From Parachlamydia acanthamoebae (lineage in GTDB: Bacteria > Chlamydiota > Chlamydiia > Chlamydiales > Parachlamydiaceae): a stretch of 64,000 nt of DNA. Under the pieces are notes generated by a model, which saw only the letters and a program-made list of their open reading frames with translations, did no database searches and was not told the DNA's origin. The stretch spans positions 1 through 64,000 of the forward strand of contig NZ_BAWW01000005.1 of NCBI RefSeq assembly GCF_000875975.1. Direction: 5' to 3'. The translations under genes and the position numbers were made by a program. Shown in pieces: positions 45,462-54,559 of the stretch; the stretch's first letter is position 1; each line of letters starts with the position of its first letter.

Positions 45462-46085
45462 TTAGCAAAAAGCTTGGTATGCGTGAAGTAAATGTTGAGG
45501 AGAGACAGATGCAAGCGGTTCGATTTCCGCTAAAATAGTGACCTTTCCATAGTGAGAAATGGCATGCGCGTTGACATCATTTTTGGGACCATTCATGACC
45601 ACGCCTAAAATTGAAATACCGGCATTTCGTAAACATTCAATGGTCATTAGGGTGTGGTTAATCGTTCCAAGAGTGGTTGAAGCAACAATTAATATGGGTA
45701 TGTTCAAAAGACGCAATAGATCTAAAAGAGTTTGATCCGAATTGAGTGGAACGAGTATTCCCCCCGCGCCCTCTAAAATCAGGTGCGGCAGAGATGTCTG
45801 TGGAATTTTAATTAAATCTAAGTCAATTTCCACTCCTTCAAGTTTTGCAGCAGCATGTGGGGAAAGTGGTTTAGAAAAGCAATAGGCCTCTGAAAAAAAA
45901 TGATGATCAGGTAATTGAGTTGCCTTTTTGACAAAAAAGGTATCCGTTCCATATTCTGAACCTGTTTGGATAGGCTTCCAATAAGCCGCTTTTAATCCAT
46001 AGGTTAAAATGGCGGATACGACTGTTTTTCCAACATCCGTTCCTGTTCCAGTCACAAAAAATTGGGAAGGAAATGCATTGTGCAT
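45462..46085 (-). CDS. bioD: Dethiobiotin synthetase
   Basis: 207 residues. P-loop FFVTGTGTDVGKTVVSA at the N-terminus, the KAAYWKPIQTGSEYGTD substrate loop, HLILEGAGGILVPLNSDQTL, and a nucleoside-binding VMNGPKND stretch. It closes the ureido ring of dethiobiotin using CO2 and ATP. GGAG 8 bases upstream of the ATG. Operon bioD-bioA, lacking bioB. Confidence 0.95.
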   Translation of the reverse strand: MHNAFPSQFFVTGTGTDVGKTVVSAILTYGLKAAYWKPIQTGSEYGTDTFFVKKATQLPDHHFFSEAYCFSKPLSPHAAAKLEGVEIDLDLIKIPQTSLPHLILEGAGGILVPLNSDQTLLDLLRLLNIPILIVASTTLGTINHTLMTIECLRNAGISILGVVMNGPKNDVNAHAISHYGKVTILAEIEPLASVSPQHLLHAYQAFC

Positions 46086-46100
46086 GAGAATTCTCCATGG

Positions 46101-46307
46101 TTATTTCTTCGAAATTACCCTTTGTTTAATCAAATAGGAGTTGATTTCTTGAATAATTTCGTGAATATCTTGGGGAAGTTTAAGGTCTAGCGCTATTTTT
46201 CCCAAATTTTTTAAATGAGCAACCCATAAATTTTTAAGCGATTTAAATCCTGTTTCATCAAATTGGATGGATCCTTCTATTTTTTTAATAGAGATGCCGA
46301 AGGTCAA
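46101..46307 (-). CDS. Small ORF before bioD, possibly a remnant
   Basis: 68 residues from a TTG; no ATG start and no RBS. The sequence (FDETGFKSLKNLWVAHLKNL, KLPQDIHEIIQEINSYL) looks like a genuine helical C-terminus, so I think it is the surviving end of a longer gene. It ends 15 bases before bioD. Function unknown. Confidence 0.35.
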   Translation of the reverse strand: MTFGISIKKIEGSIQFDETGFKSLKNLWVAHLKNLGKIALDLKLPQDIHEIIQEINSYLIKQRVISKK

Positions 46308-46831
46308 AATTCATCTTTTACACTATTGGAAGGGGATCTCTCATTTTCCTTATGTTTACATCTTGTGCGTTTTGATAATAGACGTGTGATTGCTTTGGGT
46401 GAAGATGGTATTCGAAGGGATTATAAGGTAAAGTCATTTCATTTGAATCTGGTGGAAAAAAAATACACGATCAAAAAGCTGATTTAACGATCGGACAATA
46501 TACAAAAAGTAGCATTAATGAATTTGCTTTAAGATTTTTTCGAAAACCAAGAAATCCATAATTCCGAATTTCGCCAAATTCAAAAAGATGAAAATGAGAG
46601 AAAAGCTAACATAAAGGCAGAAAAAAAATTGGGGGATAGAACTAGCGAAGAAAACGTAATGAAAAATCTTTACTTAATGCAAAAAATATATCCATTTAAT
46701 AAGCCAGAATTGCAGAAGAGACGCCATGCGCTTTTGCTTCCTTAGCCGTAAAGGAAAATTTAGATAGAAGAGAATGAAGGACATCAAAGCGGGTTGGCTG
46801 TTTCATATCCTAGCCTTAATTTAATAAAAAC
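46308..46831. other. Degenerate region splitting the biotin genes
   Basis: About 520 bases between bioC and bioD with no complete gene. Protein-like fragments on the plus strand lack starts: RVIALGEDGIRRDYKVKSFH (ending near 46487) and ENVMKNLYLMQKIYPFNKPE (ending near 46746). Neither resembles BioB. This looks like eroded genes or an old insertion within a formerly continuous biotin operon. Confidence 0.5.
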
Positions 46832-46851
46832 ACCCAAAATATCAATTGGGT
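46832..46851 (-). terminator. Terminator of the fabF-bioF-bioC transcript
   Basis: ACCCAA and TTGGGT (46832-46837 and 46846-46851) form a 6-bp stem; on the minus strand the stem is followed by GTTTTTA. It lies immediately after the bioC stop codon. Confidence 0.6.
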
Positions 46852-46858
46852 TTTTCTA

Positions 46859-47611
46859 TTAAACTTTTATTACTCCAAAAACCACTCGATAAGAAACCGT
46901 AATTTCAGAAGGACTCTCGTGATTCCAGGCCTTAATCAATTGTTTTAAGGTTAGAGGTGCAAGTTGTTTGCCCACAGAGGTTGAGGCCCCAATATTTTGC
47001 AAATGGCGAAAAAAATGAAGGGCTGAAGGATAAAATAGAGAATAGGTTTGTATTTCGAATACTCCCTCAGGGTAAATACTTTCCAAGTCTTCAACTTTTG
47101 GTAAAGGATTCGCTGTATAAGGAAGATGATAAGCCTGACAGATGTTTTTCCACTCAGCAAAGCTCCCCTCAACGAGGGTCGAAAAAAAGAGAATGCCTTC
47201 TCGTTTTAGGGAATCTTGCAGTTTAGAGAAGCTTTCTTTGAATCGACTAAACCATTGAAAAGCCAAATTAGAAGCGATAAATGCGTAGGCCTTCTGGGGA
47301 TAGTTTTCTCCATCTTGCACTGAAAAGCTTAAATTGGAATGGCAATAATTAGATTTGCACTGTTCCACCATTTGAACGGATAAATCTGTAATATCCATCG
47401 GTTTGCTTGGAAATAGTGTTAATAGCTGTTTCGTTAAAAAACCGGTTCCACATCCAATTTCGGCACCAGCTCCAGGCACAATTATGGCCTGATAATTCTT
47501 TATTATCTGAGCAAGTCGCTCCGCACACATTTTCTGTAGAATAGCCTCTTGTTCATATTGAATGGCTGCCTTTGAAAAATTTTGAGCGATCAATTTTTTA
47601 ATGTTTTCCAT
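46859..47611 (-). CDS. bioC: Malonyl-ACP O-methyltransferase
   Basis: 250 residues from ATG 47611; TTG 47617 also in frame. SAM-binding GAEIGCGTGFLTKQLL, DITDLSVQMVEQCK, SFSVQDGENYP and AFIASNLAFQWF fit BioC, which starts pimeloyl synthesis by methylating malonyl-ACP. The N-terminal AQNFSKAAIQYEQEAILQ ('F..aA..Y...a..Q') is the BioC signature. The start lies inside the end of bioF, so translation is coupled. Finding bioC means the organism can make pimelate itself; the matching esterase (BioH or similar) is not recognised nearby. Confidence 0.92.
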   Translation of the reverse strand: MENIKKLIAQNFSKAAIQYEQEAILQKMCAERLAQIIKNYQAIIVPGAGAEIGCGTGFLTKQLLTLFPSKPMDITDLSVQMVEQCKSNYCHSNLSFSVQDGENYPQKAYAFIASNLAFQWFSRFKESFSKLQDSLKREGILFFSTLVEGSFAEWKNICQAYHLPYTANPLPKVEDLESIYPEGVFEIQTYSLFYPSALHFFRHLQNIGASTSVGKQLAPLTLKQLIKAWNHESPSEITVSYRVVFGVIKV

Positions 47612-48753
47612 ACGCAAAGAGCCTCTAAGAGTTTTTCAATGTGGAAAGTCGTGTGAGCCGATGATAGAGATAACCGAAGACGCGCAGTGCCCTCTGGAAC
47701 TGTAGGAGGTCTTATGGGAAGTGCTAATATCCCCTGAGTTTCTAAAAATGTAGAAAGAGAGCACGCTTTTTCATCTTCCCCAATCAAGACAGGAATCACA
47801 TGATTTTTAGCTATTCCAACATCATATCCTAGTTTTCTTATTTCATTACGCAAGAAAAGACTTAAATTTTGGATCACTTCTCTTTCTTTATTTAAATTAG
47901 GAATCATGTCTAAAGCCCCCGCAATAGCGCCTACCATAGCGGGCGGTAGAGCTGTGCTAAACATCACACCCGAACATTGATTAACAAGATGCTGTTTAAG
48001 AATGTGTGAGCCCGCAATAAAACCGCCAAAACATCCTGCAGCTTTTCCAAAGGCTCCCATGACTATATCGACATCCTCTCTATTAGCAGCAAGCCCCATT
48101 CCATTTGGGCCTAATACTCCAAAAGCATGGGAGTCATCCACGTATAGCAATGCCTTAAATTCTTTAGCGAGCTGGCTTAGGCCATCTAAATCAGCTTGAT
48201 CGCCATCCATTCCAAAAAAAGATTCAGAGACAATTAGGACACGCTGAAAACTTGTGGTATATTGTGTTAACAAACGCTTTAAATGTTGTAAATCGTTGTG
48301 ATTGTAGCGCAAGCACTTTGCATGGGATAGTTTGGCACCTTGAAGGAGACTATTGTGATTATATCTATCAGACAGGATAAGAGTTTGTCTGTCCGCTAAA
48401 GCAGGCAAAACCGTCAGATTAGCCTGAAAACCACTGCAAAAAAGAAGTGCATCTTCTTTTCCAATTGATTTTGCAAGTTTTTGTTCGGTTTCCTGATGGT
48501 AGGGCCAAGAGCCACACACGATTCTCGAAGCCGTGGCGCCAGCGCCATATGTTTTCAAAAATAATTGAGATTTTTGAATCACATGAGGATGGGTGGAAAG
48601 GCCTAAATAATTATTCGAACTAAAATTGATAAGAGTTTTTGTGTCATAAGAAAGAATCGCTCCATCAGCTTTTTCAAACTTTTTTATAGATCGATTCCGA
48701 TGGCTTTCTTCTCGTTTTTTTTGTTGTGCCAAAAAAAAGTCTGCCCATGCCAT
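47590..48753 (-). CDS. bioF: 8-amino-7-oxononanoate synthase
   Basis: 387 residues, PLP-dependent alpha-oxoamine synthase: FSSNNYLGLSTHPHVI, YGAGATASRIVCGSWPYHQE, YVDDSHAFGVLGPNGMGLA and the PLP lysine in MGAFGKAAGCFGGFIAG. It condenses pimeloyl-thioester with alanine. 8 bases after the Nudix gene and overlapping bioC. The usual G at the PLP site is kept; full length. Confidence 0.95.
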   Translation of the reverse strand: MAWADFFLAQQKKREESHRNRSIKKFEKADGAILSYDTKTLINFSSNNYLGLSTHPHVIQKSQLFLKTYGAGATASRIVCGSWPYHQETEQKLAKSIGKEDALLFCSGFQANLTVLPALADRQTLILSDRYNHNSLLQGAKLSHAKCLRYNHNDLQHLKRLLTQYTTSFQRVLIVSESFFGMDGDQADLDGLSQLAKEFKALLYVDDSHAFGVLGPNGMGLAANREDVDIVMGAFGKAAGCFGGFIAGSHILKQHLVNQCSGVMFSTALPPAMVGAIAGALDMIPNLNKEREVIQNLSLFLRNEIRKLGYDVGIAKNHVIPVLIGEDEKACSLSTFLETQGILALPIRPPTVPEGTARLRLSLSSAHTTFHIEKLLEALCVWKTLKN

Positions 48754-48761
48754 TTTTATTC

Positions 48762-49190
48762 TTATCGTTGAGACAGTAGCTGAATGATTTGCCTACAGAG
48801 AGCTTTACCTTCCGGAAAGGTAACATGCTGAATGGCTTCTGACAGCAAAACCCACTTTCCGTTCTGAATTTCTGTTGGTTGTAAAGCAACTTGTCCAGTT
48901 ACTTCCGCGACAAAATAGTAAACACTTTTTCGTATTCGCCATCCGGATCGCTGAAATTCGTAATGTTCTTCAAGTGGCTGAGGAAAGAGAATTTGAGAAA
49001 TAGATAACCCTGTTTCTTCAAAAAGTTCTCGTTTAGCTGCTTGAATATCCGTTTCCCCTTTATCAGGATGACCTTTGGGAAAGCTCCAGTAGCCCGCGAG
49101 CATTTGAATTAAAAAAACGTGCCATTCCCCATCCTTTTTTTGGAGGGGAATCACACCATAGCTTAAATCGAGTTGAGTAGAATCAGTCAT
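48762..49190 (-). CDS. Nudix hydrolase (Ap4A-hydrolase-like)
   Basis: 142 residues from ATG 49190, overlapping the fabF stop (ATGACTGA); the frame is open further up inside fabF but that part is a shadow. The Nudix box is complete: GHPDKGETDIQAAKRELF followed by EETGL (G-x5-E-x7-REL-x-EE-x-G-L). YGVIPLQ at the start, with W before SFPKG, suits bis(5'-nucleosyl)tetraphosphatases. The same neighbour of fabF occurs in Chlamydia as I recall. Confidence 0.9.
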   Translation of the reverse strand: MTDSTQLDLSYGVIPLQKKDGEWHVFLIQMLAGYWSFPKGHPDKGETDIQAAKRELFEETGLSISQILFPQPLEEHYEFQRSGWRIRKSVYYFVAEVTGQVALQPTEIQNGKWVLLSEAIQHVTFPEGKALCRQIIQLLSQR

Positions 49191-50442
49191 GAGTATTCGG
49201 GTTGTAGGGTGCAAAAACGAGAGTCGCATTGTGCCCTCCAAATCCAAATGAATTCGAGAGAGCGGCTTTAATTGTGAGTTCTTCAGCTGTTCGAGGAACA
49301 TGAAAATCCAAGCCAGGTTCTGGATTTTCAAGATTTAACGTGGGATGTACTTTGCCTTCAGCAATTGCTTTTACAGTCACAATCGCTTCTACTCCTCCAG
49401 CAGCACCCAAGCAATGTCCAATAATAGACTTTGTTGCATTCATTACAACTTTTGAAGGGTTTGGAAGAATCAGCTTTAAGGCATTGACTTCGGCCATATC
49501 GCCAACAGGAGTTGAGGTTGCATGCGCATTCACGTAGTTGATATCTTCGGCAGAAATTCCCGCATCCTTTAAGGCTTTTTTAATACATAAAGCAACCCCT
49601 TTTCCGTCAGGTCGGGGCTCTGTAATGTGGTGAGCATCGCATGAGGATGATCCGCCTAAATACTCTGCATAAATTGTTGCGCCTCGTGCTAAAGCATGCT
49701 CAAGACTTTCTAAAACAAGAACGCCAGCGCCCTCTCCCAAAACAAAGCCGTCGCGATCTTTGTCCCAAGGGCGAGAAGCTTTTGTCGGTTCATCATTGCG
49801 TTCTGATAGTGCTTTACAAGCACTAAATCCTGCGAGTCCAATAGGAAGAACAGTTGCCTCGGCTCCCCCGCAAAGCATAATATCAGCTTCACCGCTGCGA
49901 ATATGAGAAGCCGCCGCGATAATCGAGTGATTACCGGTCGCACACGCTGTTGAAATGGAATAGTTTGGTCCCATGAAGCCAAGTTCTTTAGCTAAAAGGC
50001 CTCCGCCCATATTCGTAATGATGTAAGGAACGAAGAAAGGAGAAACTTTTTTGTAACCTTTTTCGATTAGATTTTGGACTCCATCGACGAAGGTTTTCAT
50101 TCCACCCATGCCAGAGCCAATGATAATTCCGCAGCGCTCTTTGTCTAATTCTTCTTGCTTTTGAGCGTTTAATCCTGCCAATTCAAGGGCTTTTTTACCT
50201 GCGACAATAGTGTAAGCAATGAATTTATCAATACGTCTTGCTTGTTTTTTATCGATGTATTCACCGGGATCAAAATCTTTAATTTCACCAGCAAAACGAG
50301 TTGGATATTCTTCACAAGGAAATCCAGTAATGGGGGTGATGCCGCTTTTACCTTGCAATAAATTTTGATAAAAGAGATCGACTTCATGCCCTAAACATGA
50401 AACAAGACCCATTCCAGTTACAACAATTCGTTTTTTACTCAT
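49183..50442 (-). CDS. fabF: 3-oxoacyl-ACP synthase II
   Basis: 419 residues. Fatty-acid elongation by condensation of malonyl-ACP with acyl-ACP. Active residues: Cys in SISTACATGNHSIIAAA, His in VNAHATSTPVGDMAEVNALK and His in STKSIIGHCLGAAGGVEAIV-type region (ATKSIIGHCLGAAGG), ending in SNSFGFGGHNATLVF. Type II fatty-acid synthase. It starts a chain of overlapping genes fabF-Nudix-bioF-bioC; FabF also elongates the BioC-primed pimelate precursor, so linkage makes sense. Confidence 0.97.
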   Translation of the reverse strand: MSKKRIVVTGMGLVSCLGHEVDLFYQNLLQGKSGITPITGFPCEEYPTRFAGEIKDFDPGEYIDKKQARRIDKFIAYTIVAGKKALELAGLNAQKQEELDKERCGIIIGSGMGGMKTFVDGVQNLIEKGYKKVSPFFVPYIITNMGGGLLAKELGFMGPNYSISTACATGNHSIIAAASHIRSGEADIMLCGGAEATVLPIGLAGFSACKALSERNDEPTKASRPWDKDRDGFVLGEGAGVLVLESLEHALARGATIYAEYLGGSSSCDAHHITEPRPDGKGVALCIKKALKDAGISAEDINYVNAHATSTPVGDMAEVNALKLILPNPSKVVMNATKSIIGHCLGAAGGVEAIVTVKAIAEGKVHPTLNLENPEPGLDFHVPRTAEELTIKAALSNSFGFGGHNATLVFAPYNPNTHD

Positions 50443-50467
50443 CGTGTCTCACCCTTTTTTTAATACT

Positions 50468-50839
50468 TTACCCTGGTATTTTGCGACTAGAATCGATTAC
50501 GAGATCCACAATTCGCGCTTTGCCGAATAAAGATTCTAGTGCATATTTTTCACGAAGTTCGGGAACAAATAAATGAATAAGGATATCGCCGAAATCGATA
50601 ATAACCCATTCCCCATCTTTTCCTTCGACATGCAAAGGAGTTAGCCCTAAAGGTTTGACAGCATCAAGGATGGTTGAAGCAATTGACGTCACGTGACGAT
50701 CAACGGTACCCTCTGCAATGACAAAATAATCTGTCAAAGTCGATACGTCTCTCACATCTAACGCTAAAATATTACTTCCCTTTTTATCGAAAATTGCTTG
50801 TGCAATGACATTAAGAATTTTTTCATTCGAATCATTCAT
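50468..50839 (-). CDS. rsfS: Ribosomal silencing factor RsfS
   Basis: 123 residues with the whole family pattern: ALDVRDVSTLTDYFVIAEG, DRHVTSIASTILDAVK, HVEGKDGEWVIIDFGDILIH and LFVPELREKYALESLF. It binds L14 of the 50S subunit and blocks subunit joining in starvation. 25 bases upstream of fabF. Named ybeB in older annotation. Confidence 0.95.
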   Translation of the reverse strand: MNDSNEKILNVIAQAIFDKKGSNILALDVRDVSTLTDYFVIAEGTVDRHVTSIASTILDAVKPLGLTPLHVEGKDGEWVIIDFGDILIHLFVPELREKYALESLFGKARIVDLVIDSSRKIPG

Positions 50840-50976
50840 CTTGATATTTTAAGCCCCTAAACTCGGATTTTGTTAACTGAGTTTTTAAAAAAGTCTCTTT
50901 TTTAATTTCTCAACTGTAAAAATAAAAACAGCAGAAAACATTGTTTGATAAAAATGAGACAAACATAAAATTCAGA

Positions 50977-51594
50977 TTAATAAGTATCCTTAGAGTATAG
51001 CTGATATTTCTCTATATAATCCAGTACTTTTTCAGGGACCCAATGGCCACAATAAAGACCCTTGGCAATTCTTGCGCGAATTTCTGTACTGGAAATCTCC
51101 ATAACAGGGGTAATCGTCATTCCTTTTGAAATGGCCTGACTAATCGGATCATCCCCTCCTTCCCAACAACAGCCCTCTTGCCGGCAACCAACCAACGGTG
51201 GGGCAAACTGTACAATTTGTTCCGGTTCTTTCCATTTGAAAAAGGCGGCTAGATGATCATCCCCCATAAGTAAATGGAGCTGGCGAGGGTGAGACCTTAG
51301 CATTTCCTGTGCATGCAAAAAACGCAAAGTATCAACTGTATAAGAAGGTCCTTCTTTTTTGGTTTCAATATCTAAAAGCTTAAATTTTGAAATAGGCTCA
51401 ATTGCCATAGCCACCATCGCTAGGCGGTGCTGACTATCAACTACTTGCTTATCTAATTTGTGCGGATTGATTCGAGCCGGACAAAACCACACTTCTGCTA
51501 GATCATGCTTCTCCATTAGTTGAATAGCAAGATTGAGATGCCCAAAATGGATAGGATCAAATGTCCCTCCATAAATACCGATCTTTTCAATCAT
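50977..51594 (-). CDS. nadD: Nicotinate-nucleotide adenylyltransferase
   Basis: 205 residues. GIYGGTFDPIHFGHLNLA holds the HxGH nucleotidyltransferase motif, WFCPARINPHK the substrate loop, HLLMGDDHLAAFFKWKEPEQ the family-specific core, and EISSTEIRARIAKG the ISSTxIR signature. It makes NaAD from NaMN and ATP in NAD synthesis. It is 3 bases after the glutamine synthetase stop, so co-transcribed. Gap of 137 bases to rsfS. Confidence 0.95.
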   Translation of the reverse strand: MIEKIGIYGGTFDPIHFGHLNLAIQLMEKHDLAEVWFCPARINPHKLDKQVVDSQHRLAMVAMAIEPISKFKLLDIETKKEGPSYTVDTLRFLHAQEMLRSHPRQLHLLMGDDHLAAFFKWKEPEQIVQFAPPLVGCRQEGCCWEGGDDPISQAISKGMTITPVMEISSTEIRARIAKGLYCGHWVPEKVLDYIEKYQLYSKDTY

Positions 51595-51597
51595 TGG

Positions 51598-53784
51598 CTA
51601 AACCATGAACAACAATTCGCGATATTTCGGAAGTGGCCATTGGCCATCATCGACCAAAGGTTCAATTTGATCCACAATTTCCCTTAATTTTTGGCAAACA
51701 GGAATCACTTTATCGCAATAGGCGCGTGCCTTGTCTTTGAAAAAGAGTTTTTCAGCAGCATGACACTCTTCATCGAGCAAATGGGTATTTTGAAGCGCCT
51801 CTTCAACCAATCGATTTAATTTAGAAAGCCACTCTTTTTGCTGAGTGTTATCCAATCCTGAATTAATTTGTTGCAAAAGAGAAATCGTCTTAGCAATTTC
51901 TTTTTGCTGACGGATGGCAACGGGTAAAATCTGTGTTTGAAACATGTCTTTCATTAAATTCGCTTCTATCCGCACTGTGTGGGCATAATTCTCTAAAAGT
52001 ACTTCATATCGACTTGTTAGTTCGCTTCCAGAAAGAATCCCTTTAAATGCTTCGGTAGAACTGGGGAATTTAAAAGCTTCAAAGGCATCGATTGATTTTC
52101 TTAAGTTAGGCAGATTGCGTTTGGCGGCTTCCTTTTCCCAATTTTCACTATAGTTATCTCCTGAAAAGCGAATCGCTTGTGAAGCCAGAAGATATTTACG
52201 AATGATCGGTATCGAAGCATCTAAAAGTGTTTTATTGGAATAGGAGCGATCTTCTCCAATATTTTGCTCAATTTCATTTAAGATTTGATGCAGACTATTG
52301 GACATAATTGTATTCAAAACAGTTACAGCCATAGAAGGATTTGCAGACGAGCCCAATGCACGAAACTCAAACTTATTCCCTGTAAAGGCAAAGGGGGAGG
52401 TGCGATTGCGATCTGTATAATCTTTGGTTAGATCTGGGATGACTTGCAATCCAAGGTCATACTTGTGCTTTGGGGAAGAAGAGATCGTTCCTCGAGCCGT
52501 GATCGCTTCGATAATCGACTCTAACTGATCTCCCAAATAAATGGAGATAATCGCTGGAGGAGCCTCGTGAGCACCTAAACGAAAATCATTGCCGGCAGAT
52601 CCAATAGCCGCACGCAACAGGCTCGAATGCTCATGAACAGCCGATAGAGTTGCCGTTAATAGAATTAGAAAATGCAGATTGTTTTCTGGTGAATCGGTAG
52701 GATCGAAAAGATTGATGCCTGTATCCGTGCTAATCGACCAATTGCAATGCTTTCCTGAACCATTCAATCCTTGGAAAGGCTTTTCGTGCAATAAACACGA
52801 CAGGTCATGTTTTAGCGCTATCTGTCGCATCAATTCCATCAACAAGATATTGTGATCAACAGCCACGGAGGCTTTTTCAAATACAGGCGCCACTTCATGC
52901 TGAGCTGGAGCAACCTCGTTATGCCGTGTTTTAACAGGAATTCCCAACTTGAATGCAGCCACTTCAAATTCTCGCATATATGCCAAAATACGATCTTTGA
53001 CACATCCAAAATAATGATCTTGCAGCTCCTGACCTTTTGGAGAGGGTGCTCCGAAGACTGTTCTACCAGCTAACACAAGGTCTGGTCGTAAATTGCGTAA
53101 ACCCCGATCCACAACGAAATATTCTTGTTCAAGCCCTAAGGTTGAATAAGCTCGGGTTGCTTCAATCCCTGTGAGCTTTAAAAGGCGTAAAACTTCCTCA
53201 TTGAGTTTTCGATCTGAGCGTAAAAGAGGAATTTTACTGTCTAAAACATCCCCTGTCCAAGAAAAGAAAATAGAAGGAATGCATAAAGTTACACCATCCC
53301 CTCCCTCCCAAATGAAGACCGGAGAGCTCGGATCCCAGCCTGTATAACCACGCGCCTCAAATGTTGTACGTAATCCCCCTGAAGGAAATGAAGAAGCATC
53401 TGGTTCGCCTTGCAAAAGTTGTTTGCCACTAAACTTTTCAATGACTTGGTCTTCAGTTTCCCAATCGATAAAGGCGTCATGCTTTTCAGCTGCAGCCCCT
53501 GTTAGGGGTTGAAACCAATGACAGTAATGAGTAGCTCCAAGCTTGGTAGCCCACTCTTTCATCGCTGAAGCAATGGGATCAGCATATTCGGGAATGATTT
53601 TTTCTCGACCCGCTATGGCTTCTTGAACATTTCGAAAGATTTCTCTTGGTAACATTTTTTGCATAACATGTTGATTGAAGACATGTGTTGCAAAAATTTC
53701 AGAGGTACTGACGGAGGTTAATTCTTTTCCGAGAGATCGATTACGCTTGCCGGTTAGTTGTAGAGCATTAAAACGAGGATTCAT
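51598..53784 (-). CDS. glnN: Glutamine synthetase type III
   Basis: 728 residues from ATG 53784 (GGAG at 6 bases; ATG 53796 is in frame but lacks an RBS). The length and motifs are of the GSIII class: DWETEDQVIEKFSGKQLLQG, FPSGGLRTTFEARGYTGWDP, TYSTLGLEQEYFVVDRG-like core (LGLEQEYFVVDRGLRN), NEVAPAQHEVAPVFEKAS, LNGSGKHCNWSIST and GAHEAPPAIISIYLG. It assimilates ammonia into glutamine. Type III enzymes are rare and not found in Chlamydia as I recall, so this is an addition in this lineage. Confidence 0.95.
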   Translation of the reverse strand: MNPRFNALQLTGKRNRSLGKELTSVSTSEIFATHVFNQHVMQKMLPREIFRNVQEAIAGREKIIPEYADPIASAMKEWATKLGATHYCHWFQPLTGAAAEKHDAFIDWETEDQVIEKFSGKQLLQGEPDASSFPSGGLRTTFEARGYTGWDPSSPVFIWEGGDGVTLCIPSIFFSWTGDVLDSKIPLLRSDRKLNEEVLRLLKLTGIEATRAYSTLGLEQEYFVVDRGLRNLRPDLVLAGRTVFGAPSPKGQELQDHYFGCVKDRILAYMREFEVAAFKLGIPVKTRHNEVAPAQHEVAPVFEKASVAVDHNILLMELMRQIALKHDLSCLLHEKPFQGLNGSGKHCNWSISTDTGINLFDPTDSPENNLHFLILLTATLSAVHEHSSLLRAAIGSAGNDFRLGAHEAPPAIISIYLGDQLESIIEAITARGTISSSPKHKYDLGLQVIPDLTKDYTDRNRTSPFAFTGNKFEFRALGSSANPSMAVTVLNTIMSNSLHQILNEIEQNIGEDRSYSNKTLLDASIPIIRKYLLASQAIRFSGDNYSENWEKEAAKRNLPNLRKSIDAFEAFKFPSSTEAFKGILSGSELTSRYEVLLENYAHTVRIEANLMKDMFQTQILPVAIRQQKEIAKTISLLQQINSGLDNTQQKEWLSKLNRLVEEALQNTHLLDEECHAAEKLFFKDKARAYCDKVIPVCQKLREIVDQIEPLVDDGQWPLPKYRELLFMV

Positions 53785-53802
53785 ACTAGTCTCCATGTTT
53801 TT

Positions 53803-54459
53803 TTAATCTAGGATCGTCCAGTTATTTTGTAGGCACAATGTGCGTAGCTTTTTGCTTGGATTCACAGCAACCGCATTTCCAACGGCTTCAAGCAAAGGAA
53901 GATCCGCAATATGATCGGTATAAGCTGTGCATTGCTGAATCGGCAACCCTTTCTCGTTTGAGAAAGATTTGACATACTTAGCTTTATCGCTTCCCAGTAA
54001 AACAGAAGCAATTCCTACCAGCTTGTCATTATCGACAATATAGGAAGTCCCGTTCCAATAATCTACTTGAAATCGTTTAGCGACGTGTTTAACTAAGAAA
54101 CAAGGAGATGTCGACAAAATCATGGTATAATGATTGGATTTTTTTGCTTCGAATAGCTTGGTGACAACTACGGGATTCATCATTTTTTCAAAATGACAAT
54201 CTAAAAACTCTTCGATCCAGCTTTCCAGCTGTGAAAAGGAGATGAACTGAAAATAAATTTTTAGGCAGAGAATGTGTAATCTACGAAAAGAACAAAAGCC
54301 TATTTTGTGAAATGCATAACACGCGACGAGTAGGAGCATTTTATAGCAGGCAAGTTTTCCTGTTTGGTATAAGTAGACGCCGAATTTAAAACTGCTGTTT
54401 TGAGTGAGAAGGGTATGATCGAGATCAAAAACACTAAGATGAGTGGGTGTTTTTATCAT
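53803..54459 (-). CDS. HAD-IB family phosphatase
   Basis: 218 residues from ATG 54459; a TTG at 54507 would add 16. Motif I is SVFDLDHTLLTQNSSFKFG (Asp nucleophile and second Asp), motif II ILSTSPCFLVKHV, a Lys in GSDKAKYVKSF, and motif III AYTDHIADLPLLEAVGN. This is the SerB-like subfamily, covering phosphoserine and lipid-head phosphatases. Hydrophobic stretches (MLLLVACYAFHKIGF) could be the cap domain or a membrane-associated helix. 18 bases upstream of the glutamine synthetase. Confidence 0.88.
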   Translation of the reverse strand: MIKTPTHLSVFDLDHTLLTQNSSFKFGVYLYQTGKLACYKMLLLVACYAFHKIGFCSFRRLHILCLKIYFQFISFSQLESWIEEFLDCHFEKMMNPVVVTKLFEAKKSNHYTMILSTSPCFLVKHVAKRFQVDYWNGTSYIVDNDKLVGIASVLLGSDKAKYVKSFSNEKGLPIQQCTAYTDHIADLPLLEAVGNAVAVNPSKKLRTLCLQNNWTILD

Positions 54460-54513
54460 AAAATGGGCTATCCATCCAATTAAGTATGTTGAAGTTGATA
54501 ACGCCAATACTGC

Positions 54514-54541
54514 GCCCCCTCAAATTTTTGCCTGAGGGGGC
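54514..54541. terminator. GC-rich 9-bp hairpin
   Basis: GCCCCCTCA (54514-54522) pairs with TGAGGGGGC (54533-54541) around a 10-base loop, between the coiled-coil gene stop and the HAD gene start. The stem is strong but has no T run after it on the minus strand. Confidence 0.5.
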
Positions 54542-54559
54542 ATAGTGCCAGAAAAAGGA

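Noticed and set aside
46263-46487. Plus-strand frame of 74 residues between bioC and bioD
   Set aside because: No RBS and no suitable start; its end is protein-like but it fits a remnant better than a gene.
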